A DNA stretch of 64,000 nucleotides from VAXT01 sp035318925 (GCA_035318925.1 DATHDS010000036.1:1-64000), one strand, 5' to 3'. Positions 9,611 through 18,096 are shown, numbered from the stretch's first letter. Notes: generated by a model not told the origin, from the letters alone. Made by a program: numbers and translations.

Positions 9611-9856
9611 GTGGGACGGCTCCGACTGATCGTGGTCCTTGTCATCCGGATTGTCCGGTGGTGGTTCGGCCTGAGCTACCTCGCGGCTGGCGTGGGCGCC
9701 TTCGTCGCCGGCCCGATCATGATTGGCCTCGCGAACTACGGCGGCCCCTACATGATCCTCGGCGGCCCCATCATGGTTGCGATGGGATGGGTCGTTCACC
9801 CGTGGGGTTTGCAGCGGGCGATGAACGGCGGACCCCTGCTGCCACTCCGGCGGTAA
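9611..9856 (+). CDS. Small membrane protein (first of three)
   Basis: The 81-residue product starts with GTG and is almost all membrane: helices at about 5-30 (LIVVLVIRIVRWWFGLSYLAAGVGAFVAG) and 42-62 (GGPYMILGGPIMVAMGWVV). No family is recognised. It begins a run of three small membrane-protein genes on the plus strand, each preceded by a copy of the same GGAATG-core repeat. No clear ribosome-binding site is seen. Confidence 0.55.
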   Translation: MGRLRLIVVLVIRIVRWWFGLSYLAAGVGAFVAGPIMIGLANYGGPYMILGGPIMVAMGWVVHPWGLQRAMNGGPLLPLRR

Positions 9857-9911
9857 ACACGCCACCTGGGCGAGTGTTTGGGAATGTCCTCCGGCGGCCG
9901 ATACACAGAGT

Positions 9912-10265
9912 GTGAGTAGCCTGTCAGGGGAGCGCCAATCCCGGCCGCGGTGGTTCGTCCTCGTCCGGTTATGGACGACGGCGCCGATCATCGCAATTGG
10001 GGTCGCGGTCGGGTATGCCATTGGGCACCTTGTCATTGGAGCTGTCATCGCCTTGGCATGCGTCGTCAGTGGCTTCGGGCTTTCGCGGTGGGCTGGGGCG
10101 AAACGTGCACGGGTGCGCGAGCACCTCGCGCAGGATCCCGAATTCCGCCGGCGCTATCAGGAGCGAAGCGACCGCCTCGCCCGAATCTTCGGGTGGTACT
10201 TTGCCGGGATCGGAGCGCTTCTGGTGCTAGTAGTCGTCGCGTGGGTGATCGCCAAGCTCGCATGA
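9912..10265 (+). CDS. Small membrane protein (second of three)
   Basis: This 117-residue protein starts with GTG. It has two membrane helices near residues 21-58 (TTAPIIAIGVAVGYAIG, VIGAVIALACVVSGFGL), a basic amphipathic loop (RARVREHLAQDPEFRRRYQERSDR read in two parts) and a last helix at about 93-115. The loop should lie in the cytoplasm. No family is recognised. Confidence 0.65.
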   Translation: MSSLSGERQSRPRWFVLVRLWTTAPIIAIGVAVGYAIGHLVIGAVIALACVVSGFGLSRWAGAKRARVREHLAQDPEFRRRYQERSDRLARIFGWYFAGIGALLVLVVVAWVIAKLA

Positions 10266-10350
10266 CGGCGGCGTCCCCTGAGTGTTCGCGAATCCCCCGA
10301 TCCGGACGGCCGCCCTCGCCAATCATTCCTCCGTGAGCTAAGAGAGAGGT

Positions 10351-10719
10351 ATGCACGAAGCGCTCCTAATCGGCCTCGGCTTCGTGGTGGTTGGCCTCGT
10401 CGTCGGCTGGATTCTGCCTCCGCGCACACCACGTCTCGCGCACGTCTGCCATTTCGGCGCGTTGGCTCTTGTGCGCGTCCTCGCCGCTGTCGCGTTGGGG
10501 TGGGCCATTGCGCACTTGCTGGAACATCGCGATGCTCTGCACATCGTTGCCGCCGTGGTCCTTTGCCTGCCAGCGCTCTGGTCGTTGCTTTCGGGCGCAC
10601 TGATGAGCTACCCACTCTTAACCGGAGCTCAGCAAGCCCCTCGTAGCATGGACACCCGCCCGGGCTCGACTTCGACGTCAGCGGTCAGGCCAAGTGAGAA
10701 CGACAGGAGTCCTAAATAG
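10351..10719 (+). CDS. Small membrane protein (third of three) with an acquired tail
   Basis: An AGAGAGG ribosome-binding site precedes the ATG. The first 95 of 122 residues form three membrane helices (about 5-22, 34-52 and 63-84). The last 25 residues (from APRSMDTRPG) are low-complexity and are encoded on the antisense of a VOC-family gene remnant. The original 3' end of this gene has therefore probably been lost, and translation now runs into foreign sequence. Function unknown. Confidence 0.6.
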   Translation: MHEALLIGLGFVVVGLVVGWILPPRTPRLAHVCHFGALALVRVLAAVALGWAIAHLLEHRDALHIVAAVVLCLPALWSLLSGALMSYPLLTGAQQAPRSMDTRPGSTSTSAVRPSENDRSPK

Positions 10720-10851
10720 GACAAAGGACGCCGCCCCTCCTCCCGGGAACCGATACCGCTCCTCGAACCGGAGGCGCTCGCGGTAGAAAGCAACTGCCTG
10801 CGGCAGGTCTGCTGTGTGGAAGATCGGAAACGCGTCCCGGAAAGCCACGGC
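10645..10851 (-). pseudogene. VOC (glyoxalase-fold) gene remnant
   Basis: The minus strand from 10851 reads AFRDAFPIFHTADLPQAVAF followed by YRERLRFEERYRF, the first beta-alpha-beta unit of a vicinal-oxygen-chelate (glyoxalase/bleomycin-resistance) protein. After a frameshift it continues with SLGLTADVEVEPGRVSM and then loses similarity. The C-terminal half is absent. Its 3' end overlaps the tail of the opposite-strand membrane-protein gene. Confidence 0.65.
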
Positions 10852-10937
10852 TCGACTTTAGCGCGAAGGACAGCATGGACCGCTCCGCTCCAGACTCCGG
10901 CGGAACACCTTGTCCGAACACGGTGTGCGAACACGGT

Positions 10938-11074
10938 GTCCGGACACGACCTTCTCGGTCTCGATCGTCAGGTACACCGCCGCGAACACGACTGTCCTCG
11001 ATCACCGGCTCGGCGACGCGGTCAACATCGAGACGGACATCATGATGCGCTAGGTTGATCAGGCCCTTCAGGCG
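10938..11074 (+). pseudogene. Riboflavin synthase C-terminal remnant, copy 1
   Basis: The plus strand reads DTTFSVSIVRYTAANTTVLD and then HRLGDAVNIETDIMMR followed by a TAG, where the second copy (13240-13440) reads MMRYVGQTLQALG. This matches the last part of riboflavin synthase alpha chain (the GD-VN-E-D segment). The upstream end abuts a GTGTCCGGACAC palindrome at 10936-10947 and a short ACACGGTGT tandem repeat. It has no start and is a dead fragment. Confidence 0.6.
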
Positions 11075-11580
11075 CGTGGGCTCGTGGCGGCCGATGCTCC
11101 CGATGGCCAGGCGCGCTGAGCCGATCTGCGATCGACCGACTTGATGGCCGAGTAGTCGTTCGTCGAGTTGGCGAGCGCGCGACAACTGAGCATTGAGAGG
11201 GTGCAGCCGCCTCGCGCGCACGAACAGATGAGGCTGCTAGGTGAGGCGTGCGCGGGTCGAGTGAGGGCGGGCGGTGCCGATCTCAACAAGAGGAGAGCGA
11301 GTGCCGCCGGTAACAGGAAGAGGCCGCCTTCGAAGGTGAGGAGCGGACAGGCGACAACCGCGAGCGCAGCCAGCACGATGCCCGCGCTGCGGGACGGAAA
11401 GAGTCTCCTCAGCACGACGAACGCGGCGACGCCAAACATCCAAACAAGCGCGAGCGGCCAGAACTCGCCGCGAGTGAGGACAAGAGCGGCAATCAATCCG
11501 ATGAGCGCGAGGAGGGCGGGAGCGGTGTATCGGGAACGAAGCCGAACCATCAGCAGCCGCAGCCGGCGCCGTGTGCTCAC
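11068..11580 (-). CDS. Small membrane protein with a frameshifted tail
   Basis: The GTG start overlaps the stop of the ArsR gene as GTGA, so translation is coupled. Residues 11-100 hold three to four membrane helices and closely match the protein at 33169-33486 (both contain LIGLIAALVLT, RRLFPSR, ALAVVACP and LTFEGG). The paralogue ends soon after LLPAALALL. Here a one-base deletion near 11293 shifts the frame and adds about 70 low-complexity residues. The ancestral end, EIGTARPH..., can be read in the other frame and stops near 11237. It may be a recent frameshift mutant. Confidence 0.6.
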   Translation of the reverse strand: MSTRRRLRLLMVRLRSRYTAPALLALIGLIAALVLTRGEFWPLALVWMFGVAAFVVLRRLFPSRSAGIVLAALAVVACPLLTFEGGLFLLPAALALLLLRSAPPALTRPAHASPSSLICSCARGGCTLSMLSCRALANSTNDYSAIKSVDRRSAQRAWPSGASAATSPRA

Positions 11581-11876
11581 GCCACCTCGACGGCCGGCGC
11601 CGGCTCGAGGCCGCCGACCAGGGCCACCAGCTCACGGATCGCCTCTGGCGCGGCCGAGTAGCAGATCGATGTGCCATCGCGTCGTGTCCGAACGAGCCCC
11701 GCCTCGCGGAGGACGCGCAGATGCTCCGACACGGTCGGCTGGCTGACGCCGAAGGCCTCGCCGAGGTCGCAGGCGCAGACTTCGGGTACCGCCGCGAGCC
11801 GCTGCATCATGCCCAGCCGGATCGGGTGAGCCAGGGCCTTTAGCCGGCGCACTTCCAAGCTCGAGCTCCGCGTCAT
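11577..11876 (-). CDS. ArsR/SmtB-family metal-type repressor
   Basis: The 99-residue winged helix-turn-helix protein has ALAHPIRLGMMQRL, then VCACDLGEAFGVSQPTVSEH as the DNA-reading helix-turn-helix, and a wing at LVRTRRDGTSICYS. The CAC pair in VCACDL sits where ArsR proteins bind arsenite (usual form ELCVCDL), so it may sense a metalloid or metal. It is divergent from an MFS transporter gene, with a 51-base gap that holds a candidate operator, and is coupled to a downstream membrane-protein gene. Confidence 0.88.
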   Translation of the reverse strand: MTRSSSLEVRRLKALAHPIRLGMMQRLAAVPEVCACDLGEAFGVSQPTVSEHLRVLREAGLVRTRRDGTSICYSAAPEAIRELVALVGGLEPAPAVEVA

Positions 11877-11906
11877 GCGACGAGTTTAGCAATCTGCATC
11901 GGCGGT

Positions 11907-11920
11907 TACCTATATTGGTA
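11907..11920. promoter_or_regulatory. Candidate ArsR operator and -10 element
   Basis: TACCTATATTGGTA is an inverted repeat (TACC-N6-GGTA) in the ArsR/MFS intergenic gap. Its centre, TATATT (11911-11916), is a good -10 hexamer for the MFS gene, whose ATG begins at 11928 with no ribosome-binding site in between. ArsR binding here would block transcription. The transcript may be leaderless or nearly so; this is inference. Confidence 0.45.
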
Positions 11921-11927
11921 TCTGCCT

Positions 11928-13202
11928 ATGAATACCGCCCGGCGCCGGCCACTGCTCCTCGCCGCGATGTTGATCGACACACTCGGCGGCGGCTTGCTGA
12001 CACCGTTCGAGCTGATCTACGCGCTCCAGATCATGCATCTGTCGCTGCCGACCGCCGGCGCCATCCTCTCGGTGGCTGCCGCCGCCGGAATCGCCGTCGG
12101 GCCCGTGGCTGGGGCGGCCGTCGACCGCATCGGGCCGACACGGATCGCCGCTCTTGCCAACGCGTTCGGCGCCGCTGGCTGCGTCTCCCTCCTCTTCTGG
12201 ACGACAGCCGCCGGCTACGCCCTCGCCTCCTTCCTGATCACGGTTCACATGCGGGCCTTCTGGGGCGCGTTCACACCATTGGTGTCGAGCATCGCTGAGG
12301 CCCATGAGCTCGAGAAGTGGTTCGGGCGCCTGCGCTCGGCGCGCTTCATCGGCCTGGCCTCCGGCGAAGGCCTGTCGGGCCTGGCCTTCATCGGTGGGCA
12401 GCAGACAGGCCTGCGCCTGCTCGTCGTCGCCGACGGGATCAGCTACCTGGTCACGCTCGCGCTCCTGCTGCTCGCCGGCCGTGGCGTCCGCACACGCTCC
12501 GCGCATGCAGCCGAGGAGCCCGCTTTTGGCGACGGTGAGCAGGCGCGACCTGGCTACCGCGCCGCCCTCGCCGACCGCGTCAACCTCGCCTTTGCTGCTC
12601 TCAACGTCGCAGCGACGCTGCTACTGATCGCCCCGGTGCTCGCGCTGCCGGTATTCGCGCTTGAGCGCCTGCACCTGGCGACCTGGGTTCCCGGCCTCAT
12701 GGCCGGGCTCATGACCACCGCAGCGGCGACTGGCTCGCTGTTCAGCATCCGCCTCGTCCGCGGCCGCCGCCGGTTGCGCAACCTGCAGATAGCCGCGGCG
12801 CTGTGGGCGCTCTCGTTCGGCGTCTTCCTCTTCGCACCGCTCGGCTCGGCCATCGCCCTTATCTCCCTCTTCACCGGCGCCCTGCTGCTCGGACTCGGAG
12901 AGGCTTTCTACGCACCGACCGCCGATGCGATCCCGGCCGCGCTCGCGCCTGTGCACCTGCAGGGGCGCTACGCCGCGATCCACCAGATGGCCTGGGGCAT
13001 CTCGGAGACGATCGCGCCGGCTTTGGTCGCGGCCGCCCTCGCCACCGGCAGCGATACGCTCTGGGTGATTCTGGCGGCGATCGCAGTGGCCACGATCGCC
13101 GCCTATCGTCTGCTCGAAGGACCGAGCGGAGGCCGCGACGGCGTGGCCGGGCTCGAAGCGGCGACTGCCGCGCCATCGGCGCAACTTGTCGAAGTTGTCT
13201 GA
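11928..13202 (+). CDS. MFS transporter, probable exporter under ArsR control
   Basis: The 424-residue protein has 12 predicted membrane helices in two halves, with a soluble central loop at about 190-215. The loop after helix two, GAAVDRIGPTR, is the usual MFS signature between helices 2 and 3. It lies divergent from an ArsR gene with a metal-type CxC motif, so export of a toxic ion or compound is the simplest idea, but the substrate cannot be read from sequence. It ends normally and looks intact. The truncated MFS at 26187-26508 shows similar opening features (FPFEIIYL versus TPFELIYA). Confidence 0.85.
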   Translation: MNTARRRPLLLAAMLIDTLGGGLLTPFELIYALQIMHLSLPTAGAILSVAAAAGIAVGPVAGAAVDRIGPTRIAALANAFGAAGCVSLLFWTTAAGYALASFLITVHMRAFWGAFTPLVSSIAEAHELEKWFGRLRSARFIGLASGEGLSGLAFIGGQQTGLRLLVVADGISYLVTLALLLLAGRGVRTRSAHAAEEPAFGDGEQARPGYRAALADRVNLAFAALNVAATLLLIAPVLALPVFALERLHLATWVPGLMAGLMTTAAATGSLFSIRLVRGRRRLRNLQIAAALWALSFGVFLFAPLGSAIALISLFTGALLLGLGEAFYAPTADAIPAALAPVHLQGRYAAIHQMAWGISETIAPALVAAALATGSDTLWVILAAIAVATIAAYRLLEGPSGGRDGVAGLEAATAAPSAQLVEVV

Positions 13203-13239
13203 CCTGCTATGAGCACGTCACTTCGCGACTCGGTTATAG

Positions 13240-13440
13240 CGCGGCCCGATCTGCGTTGACGGCGTCAGCCTGACGGTAATCGCGAAGACGGACACGACCT
13301 TCGCGGTCTCGATAGTCAGGTACACGGCGGCGAACACCACCGTCCTCGATCGCCAGATCGGCGATGCCGTCAACATCGAGACCGACATCATGATGCGTTA
13401 CGTAGGTCAGACTCTCCAGGCGCTCGGGCTCGTGATCCAA
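13240..13440 (+). pseudogene. Riboflavin synthase C-terminal remnant, copy 2
   Basis: The frame reads GPICVDGVSLTVIAKTDTTF, then AVSIVRYTAANTTVLDRQIG, DAVNIETDIMMRY and VGQTLQALG. This is the second lumazine-binding repeat of riboflavin synthase alpha chain (VDGVSLTV is a hallmark). An in-frame TAG at 13237-13239 closes the frame upstream, and the first half of the enzyme is missing. The same segment recurs at 10938-11074, so two fragments lie on either side of the ArsR/MFS divergon. Confidence 0.7.
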
Positions 13441-13767
13441 AGCCTCTTCCCGCGTCACGCCGGCCACGATCGCTGCGTCATCCGCGACGGCCGCCCGGCA
13501 CGGTTTGCGCATCAGAGGTCTCTGCTCGACGACGGTCAGTTCACGTGTCGGCTATTCCGGGCAGTCGCTCGTGGTTTTCACAGAAACTGGCCCTGGCAAG
13601 CAGTCCATTGCGCTGGCTCGCCGGGCCGGCCGCAGCACCACAGCGCGCTTTCTCGTGTCGCCATCGGAAGGTGATCGCTCAGGGCCAGCGCGGCGACTTG
13701 CCACTGCAGCACGCGCTTTAGGAGTGGCAGCGGGCCGCGCCGGAGCCTCGCTCTCCAGCAGTCGGCC
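13441..13767. other. No gene seen
   Basis: This stretch lies between the riboflavin synthase remnant and the broken adenosine deaminase gene. Short frames are present but carry no recognisable domain or ribosome-binding site. I see no repeat or RNA gene. Confidence 0.45.
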
Positions 13768-14882
13768 TCAGCAACCGGAGCCGAGATGCGCCTCCTTCAG
13801 CGCGAGCGCGAAATCGGCCTCCAGGGCGGCTCGGCGAGCAGTCGGCAGGAGGCAGTGACGCACCGGCGCCAACAGGATCGCGTCGATGGCGGCGACGTCG
13901 AGGCGGAATGCCGACGGCAGCAGCAGTAACTCCTCGGTCAGCGTCGTCGCGAACAGCGGCGGGTCGTCGGAGCCGATCGTGACCGGGACACCAGCGGAGA
14001 GAAGCAGCGGGAGCGCGTGGTCGGCATAGCGGGGATAAACACCGAGGCGTACGTTGCTCGTCGGACAGACCTCGAGCGCGATCTCATTCTCGGCTAGATG
14101 GACCAACAGGTCCGCGTCCTCGACCGTGCGCACGCCATGGCCGATGCGGTCGGCGCCAAGCGCCTCGAGCGCGCCCCAAACGCTGTCCGGCCCGGCCAGC
14201 TCGCCGGCATGCGGCGCGCTGCGGAGGCCAGCCTCGCGTGCACGGGCGAAGTAGGTGACGAACTGCTCCGGTGGCGTGCCGTCCTCACGGCCGGCGAGCC
14301 CAAGCGCGACGACGCCATCGGCCTTGCCCTCGATCGCCGCCTCCGTGGCGTAGTCGGCCATCGGCACTGTGCGCGCGTCGTCGCTCCAGCGGCGGACGAT
14401 GTTGAACACCCAGTTGATCTCGACGCCATGCTCGGCAAGAGCTCACTCACGGCCGCGGCTGAGCCCGCCGAGGTAAGTATCCGAGGCGACGCCGAAGTAC
14501 TCGGCTGTGCCTGGAGAGAAGGTGACCTCCCCATAGCGCACGTTCTGGCCTGCGAGCTCGGCGACCAGATCGACAACCGCGAGCTCATAGTCAGCGGCCG
14601 TCTTCAGGCAGCCGGCGATCGTGACGAAGACTTCAACAAACTGCGGGAAGTCCTCGAAGTCGAACCACCGTCGCAGCCCCTTCTCGTCGGCGGCCGGCAA
14701 ACCGATGCCGTTCCGCTGGGCCAGCGTCAGCGCCGTGTGCGGCGCGATCGTTCCTTCGAGATGGATATGTAGCTCCGCCTTCGGCGCACCGTGGATGTAC
14801 TCGGCGAGCGCGGAGCCGCGGCCCGGCTCAGGTTGCGGTGCTCGTCCGCTACGTTCTCGGCTGTCGCCGTCCGGTCGACATC
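13768..14882 (-). pseudogene. add: Adenosine deaminase, inactivated
   Basis: Nearly the whole enzyme can be read: KAELHIHLEG (zinc-binding N-terminus), VRYGEVTFSP, SAPHAGE, DRIGHGVR, LEVCPTSNV and GSDDPP (catalytic and zinc residues). It would deaminate adenosine to inosine in purine salvage. An in-frame TGA at 14443-14445 interrupts it after GLSRGRE; the same frame continues ALAEHGVEINWVFNIVRR, so a CGA to TGA change is likely. The 5' end is also damaged: an ATG overlapping the upstream acetyltransferase stop (TGATG at about 14882) opens only ten codons, and the KAELHIHLEG frame has no start codon. Confidence 0.85.
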
Positions 14883-15363
14883 ACAGCGAGAGTGTGTAGC
14901 CGACGACGGCCAGCTGCGGGGGATAGTGGGCGACGCTGCGGCGCTCGTCGCGAACCCAGCTGTGGCGTTGGTAGAAGCGGCGCGCCCGCCAGTTCTCCTC
15001 GAGTACCTCGAGGCGACAGACGTCCGCCCCACTCGCCCGCGAAAGGGCGACGGCGGCATCGTGCAACGTATCGGCGACACCGGTGCCCCAGTAGCTGGGG
15101 ACGACGAACAGATGCTCAAGCGTCTCCGGCGTCGCGACGATCGCACCGAGGATCTCACCGTCGACCTCGGCGACGAACAACTGGTGGCGACGTCCGTTCT
15201 CGCTGACGAGCTCACGCCACATCTGTCGCACGTCGTCGTCAGGAAAGCGATAGAGCTCCGGCGGGAACACGTGGGCGTATGCGACCAGAGCGCTCTCGCG
15301 ATAGCCCCGGTAGAGCTCATCGCTCTCGTCCGGCCGAACCGGGCGCAGCTCGACGTTCACCAC
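14881..15363 (-). CDS. GNAT-family N-acetyltransferase
   Basis: About 160 residues show the GNAT fold: ELRPVRPDESDELYRG at the N-terminus, FVAEVDGEILGAIVA (beta 3-4), then LEHLFVVPSYWGTGVADTLH as the acetyl-CoA binding loop (a variant of Q/RxxGxG/A) and RLEVLEENWRARRFYQRHSW near the end. It should transfer an acetyl group to an unknown amine. An AGAGAGG ribosome-binding site fits GTG 15363 or GTG 15360. Its stop overlaps the old start of the broken adenosine deaminase gene, so the two once formed an operon. Confidence 0.85.
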   Translation of the reverse strand: MVNVELRPVRPDESDELYRGYRESALVAYAHVFPPELYRFPDDDVRQMWRELVSENGRRHQLFVAEVDGEILGAIVATPETLEHLFVVPSYWGTGVADTLHDAAVALSRASGADVCRLEVLEENWRARRFYQRHSWVRDERRSVAHYPPQLAVVGYTLSL

Positions 15364-15612
15364 GCGGGACCTCTCTTCTGTCCACGTTCCACAGTCGCGA
15401 GACACACTGAGCTGGCCATGCCGCGAAGATAACCGCGAGAACAACGGACACGTCGCCAGTGCTCGTGCGCCGCCGACGAGCGGAGGTGTTGCGACCAACA
15501 GCCACGTCAGGCAGCACGGTCACGCTCTAGGATCGGATGTAGCCAGGGGTCAGGCGTCTAACATGGGCTCGTTCCAGCCGGTTCTCATGGGGCCCGGCGG
15601 CTTTTTGCTGCC

Positions 15613-15939
15613 TCAGGTCGAGAAGATGAAGTGGAGGGCCTCTAGCCCATGGGGCGGCGCTGTGACCGTCATCTCGATCTGGTCGCCGATGTGGGAGATG
15701 TCGAACTCGAGGAAGGAGCAGCAGCTTTGCTCGGCGGCGGCCAGATCGCGGATTTGCTTCTCGAGCTGGTCAGAGGCGGCAAACGAGTACTGGACTCCAC
15801 CCCGCCTCGGCTCGCTGGCCATCGCCTTCCCAAGCAGCTCGGCCCACTCGATCAAGCGTGCCTGCTGGCCGTCCGCATTGAGCGAGCAGGCAATCAACGG
15901 CAGCTTCGAGGGCGTGGCCATCTTCATCAGCGTAGCCAT
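15613..15939 (-). CDS. Small protein like the C-terminal domain of some MerR regulators
   Basis: The 108-residue soluble protein reads PLIACSLNADGQQARLIEWA near the start and AAEQSCCSFLEFDI near the end. This pattern matches a domain that I recall at the C-terminus of some MerR-family regulators and as stand-alone proteins. The adjacent cysteines in SCC may bind a ligand or metal. No DNA-binding domain is present. The ATG at 15939 begins MATLMKMATPSK; an upstream extension looks non-coding. Function unknown. Confidence 0.55.
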   Translation of the reverse strand: MATLMKMATPSKLPLIACSLNADGQQARLIEWAELLGKAMASEPRRGGVQYSFAASDQLEKQIRDLAAAEQSCCSFLEFDISHIGDQIEMTVTAPPHGLEALHFIFST

Positions 15940-16374
15940 GCGGCCGCCGCAGACGGAAGAGGCTGCGTTTCGCCGCCAGCAAACGACACTGCACAAGGTC
16001 GGAGCGGAACTTCCATTTGCGCCTCAGGGCCCGCTCCCGAGCTCTCGTCAGCATGCTCTTCGTATCCAACCTGATCGAGTACGACGCGGTGAATTCCGAG
16101 CTGACAGCTCGGGCTGGCAACGAGCTCGGTGCTGTCGTCTCACACCTCATCCACCCTTCTCGGTTCGCGTACGTGTTCTGCCCGGCGGCGTCCGTACCAT
16201 CCCCTTCGAACTGCACGGCGTCGACTGCCAGCGGTCACCTGTGGAAGCTTCTCGATGGGGGTCTTTGCCAGCGAACGGGCGGCGGGCCGACATCGCTGCT
16301 TTCGTCTTGCCGAGTCGACGGTCGCTGCGCTCGAGGCCCATCAGCGATTGCTTCGGCACGTCCGGCGCCGCATC

Positions 16375-16517
16375 GCGCGGTCGCCTGCCAGCATCCGCGA
16401 ATGATCCCCCACTCAGGGATCCAGCGTCGCGGAGCGGGATCCGTCGGGATGGACTGGATAATGGAGGCGTACCTACGCCCTCGCATTCCGCGGTCAGCGG
16501 GTTGGCGCTGCTTCTTC
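16375..16517. repeat. 145-bp interspersed repeat, copy A
   Basis: This segment recurs at 26042-26186 in the same orientation. It runs from GCGCGGTCGCCTG to GGCGCTGCTTCTTC and has only scattered mismatches. A GCGAATGATCCCC core lies near its left end. The right edge falls exactly where a truncated membrane-protein frame begins. Confidence 0.75.
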
Positions 16518-16759
16518 TCCGTGGCGTTCTCCTGTGGCTGATCGTCCCCGTTGCCACCTGCACGTGGCTGGTGATGGCTGTCCAGCTTCGTCGGCACGGC
16601 GTCGGACTGGGCCGGTTCCTCGGGTGGGTGGACCTAAACCTTGTCGCCTGTCTTAAGCGAACTGTGCTACGGCCGCTCTTCGTGGCGCCGACCCGGTGGG
16701 TTCCGCCGCGCGAAATGGCGGAGGTCGCGCATCGCCTCCGATGGCTCGATCCGGCCTAA
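16518..16759 (+). pseudogene. 5'-truncated small membrane protein
   Basis: The frame reads RGVLLWLIVPVATCTWLVMA (membrane helix), then QLRRHGVGLGRFLGWVDLNL and RPLFVAPTRWVPPREMAEVA before a natural stop. The N-terminus is cut off where the 145-bp repeat ends. No start codon fits, so this is probably a dead 3' fragment. No family is recognised. Confidence 0.5.
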
Positions 16760-16801
16760 CATTTCCGCGTACAGCCCCAGATGGAACACCCGCACACTCA
16801 C

Positions 16802-16824
16802 AGTGCGGGAATGTCCCCTGAGGG
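16802..16824. repeat. GGAATG-core intergenic repeat
   Basis: AGTGCGGGAATGTCCCCTGA belongs to the short repeat family described at 22828-22892. It lies 34 bases before the start of the 412-residue gene. The core GGGAATGTCCC is a near palindrome. Confidence 0.55.
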
Positions 16825-16857
16825 ATCTCGCGATAGGCCGCTAACGTCGATGGGGCT

Positions 16858-18096
16858 GTGGTGATAGTCGCAGAGTCTGTTTGGGAGACTTGGCGAGAGC
16901 GAGAGGCGAACGAGCGGAAGCCGGCGATAGCCCTCCTTCTTGCTACTTCCGCTCCGCCGGAGACGGCGCTGAAGGCGCTTGCCCAGGCCACGAGCGAGGT
17001 CATGCAGCCTCGTCTTGCGAAGGCCGAGGCGGCTGGGCCGGGCGAAGAGGAGTTCCGGACCGGTTACTGCTCGTTCGCGCGCGTGCCGCAAGGTGTGCTC
17101 TTACGGATCGACGAGGGTCCGGATGATTTCGCCGGCCTCTTGCAGGGAATCGCGCAGGGCCTGCAAGCGCGAGGCCTCGATGGCGAGTTCAACCTCTACG
17201 TGCCGGAAGGCGTTCCCGAGATTCCCGAGCAAGTCGACCTCTTCGAATGTCACCTGCGGGTTCGCGGCGAACGCGTACGGCGGGCGAAGGGCGGCTATGA
17301 CTGGAAGCCGGATCCCGAGGCGCTGGCGAATGCCGCCGAAGCCGGGATCGCTTGGTGTCGCGGCAACGATCCTCACCTTCCACTGTCGCTCGTCGTCAGC
17401 CTGCTCCCACCCGTCGTGCTGGGCGCCAAAGACGATGTTCGGGGCTACCTGCGCGAGGCGATCGAGGGAACAAGCATGGTCGGCGGCGGGGTCGTCCAGT
17501 TGACGTCGGCTGCGCCGGATCGCTTCCGGACGTTCGCGCTCACCGCCTGGACCGGACGGGTGGGGCTTATCGAAGGCGGTGCTGCGGCGAAAGAGGACTG
17601 GCAATCGTCGGTGAGGCACCTGACCAAGGCGATGGGAGCCTCTGCGCCGTGGACTGTCTACGGCTTCTTGAAGCGAGGGTCGCTTCGGGTCGGTGCCGTT
17701 CTGGGGATGTCACTGCCAAGCGACTGGCTTGACATCCCGCACATGAACGCATTGGTGCAGGAGCGCGAGGCTTTCGAGGATCGGCTCGTGCCGGATGCGT
17801 TCGGCGCGCAGCTGCTCTCCGCCGGCCACCGCGAACACATCCCGGACGGGCCGGACTGGCGAGTCGAGGCCCTCGCTTCGGGACGGTTCTTGGTCGAGCA
17901 TGTCGCCCCTGCTGCCTGGTTCGACGGCAGTCTCGTTCGCTTTGGCGGGCACCCGAACCCGTACTACAACCCTTTTCCCCCCACGCCGACGGTACTAGCT
18001 CGAGCACGAGAGGACTTCGACCCGATTCTCTACAAGGATGGGCGTCCGCCAGCGCATGCGAACGAACTCGGTGACCGGCGCTTTCTCAAGCCATAG
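16858..18096 (+). CDS. 412-residue protein of unknown family
   Basis: This is the longest intact unknown in the window. It starts at GTG; a good ribosome-binding site is not visible. The protein is soluble, without signal peptide or membrane segments, and reads as alpha/beta throughout. An early block (ALLLATSAPPETALKALAQA) and a glycine-rich block (EGTSMVGGGVVQLTS) stand out. The C-terminus has a Pro/Asn/Tyr-rich patch (GHPNPYYNPFPPTPTV). It is a single-gene unit between a GGAATG-core repeat and a strong hairpin. Confidence 0.75.
   Translation: MVIVAESVWETWREREANERKPAIALLLATSAPPETALKALAQATSEVMQPRLAKAEAAGPGEEEFRTGYCSFARVPQGVLLRIDEGPDDFAGLLQGIAQGLQARGLDGEFNLYVPEGVPEIPEQVDLFECHLRVRGERVRRAKGGYDWKPDPEALANAAEAGIAWCRGNDPHLPLSLVVSLLPPVVLGAKDDVRGYLREAIEGTSMVGGGVVQLTSAAPDRFRTFALTAWTGRVGLIEGGAAAKEDWQSSVRHLTKAMGASAPWTVYGFLKRGSLRVGAVLGMSLPSDWLDIPHMNALVQEREAFEDRLVPDAFGAQLLSAGHREHIPDGPDWRVEALASGRFLVEHVAPAAWFDGSLVRFGGHPNPYYNPFPPTPTVLARAREDFDPILYKDGRPPAHANELGDRRFLKP

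Noticed and set aside
9546..10305. Integron attC sites
   Set aside because: The repeats do not have the RYYYAAC/GTTRRRY core pair, and no integron-type integrase is in the window.
14443..14445. In-frame TGA in adenosine deaminase as a selenocysteine codon
   Set aside because: The position is a non-catalytic arginine in the family, no SECIS-like hairpin is evident after it, and the start of the gene is also damaged. A nonsense mutation explains it.
15563..16517. 5' two thirds of a 398-codon plus-strand frame ending at 16759
   Set aside because: It lies opposite the 15613-15939 gene and crosses the 145-bp repeat. Only the last 80 codons read as a real membrane protein.
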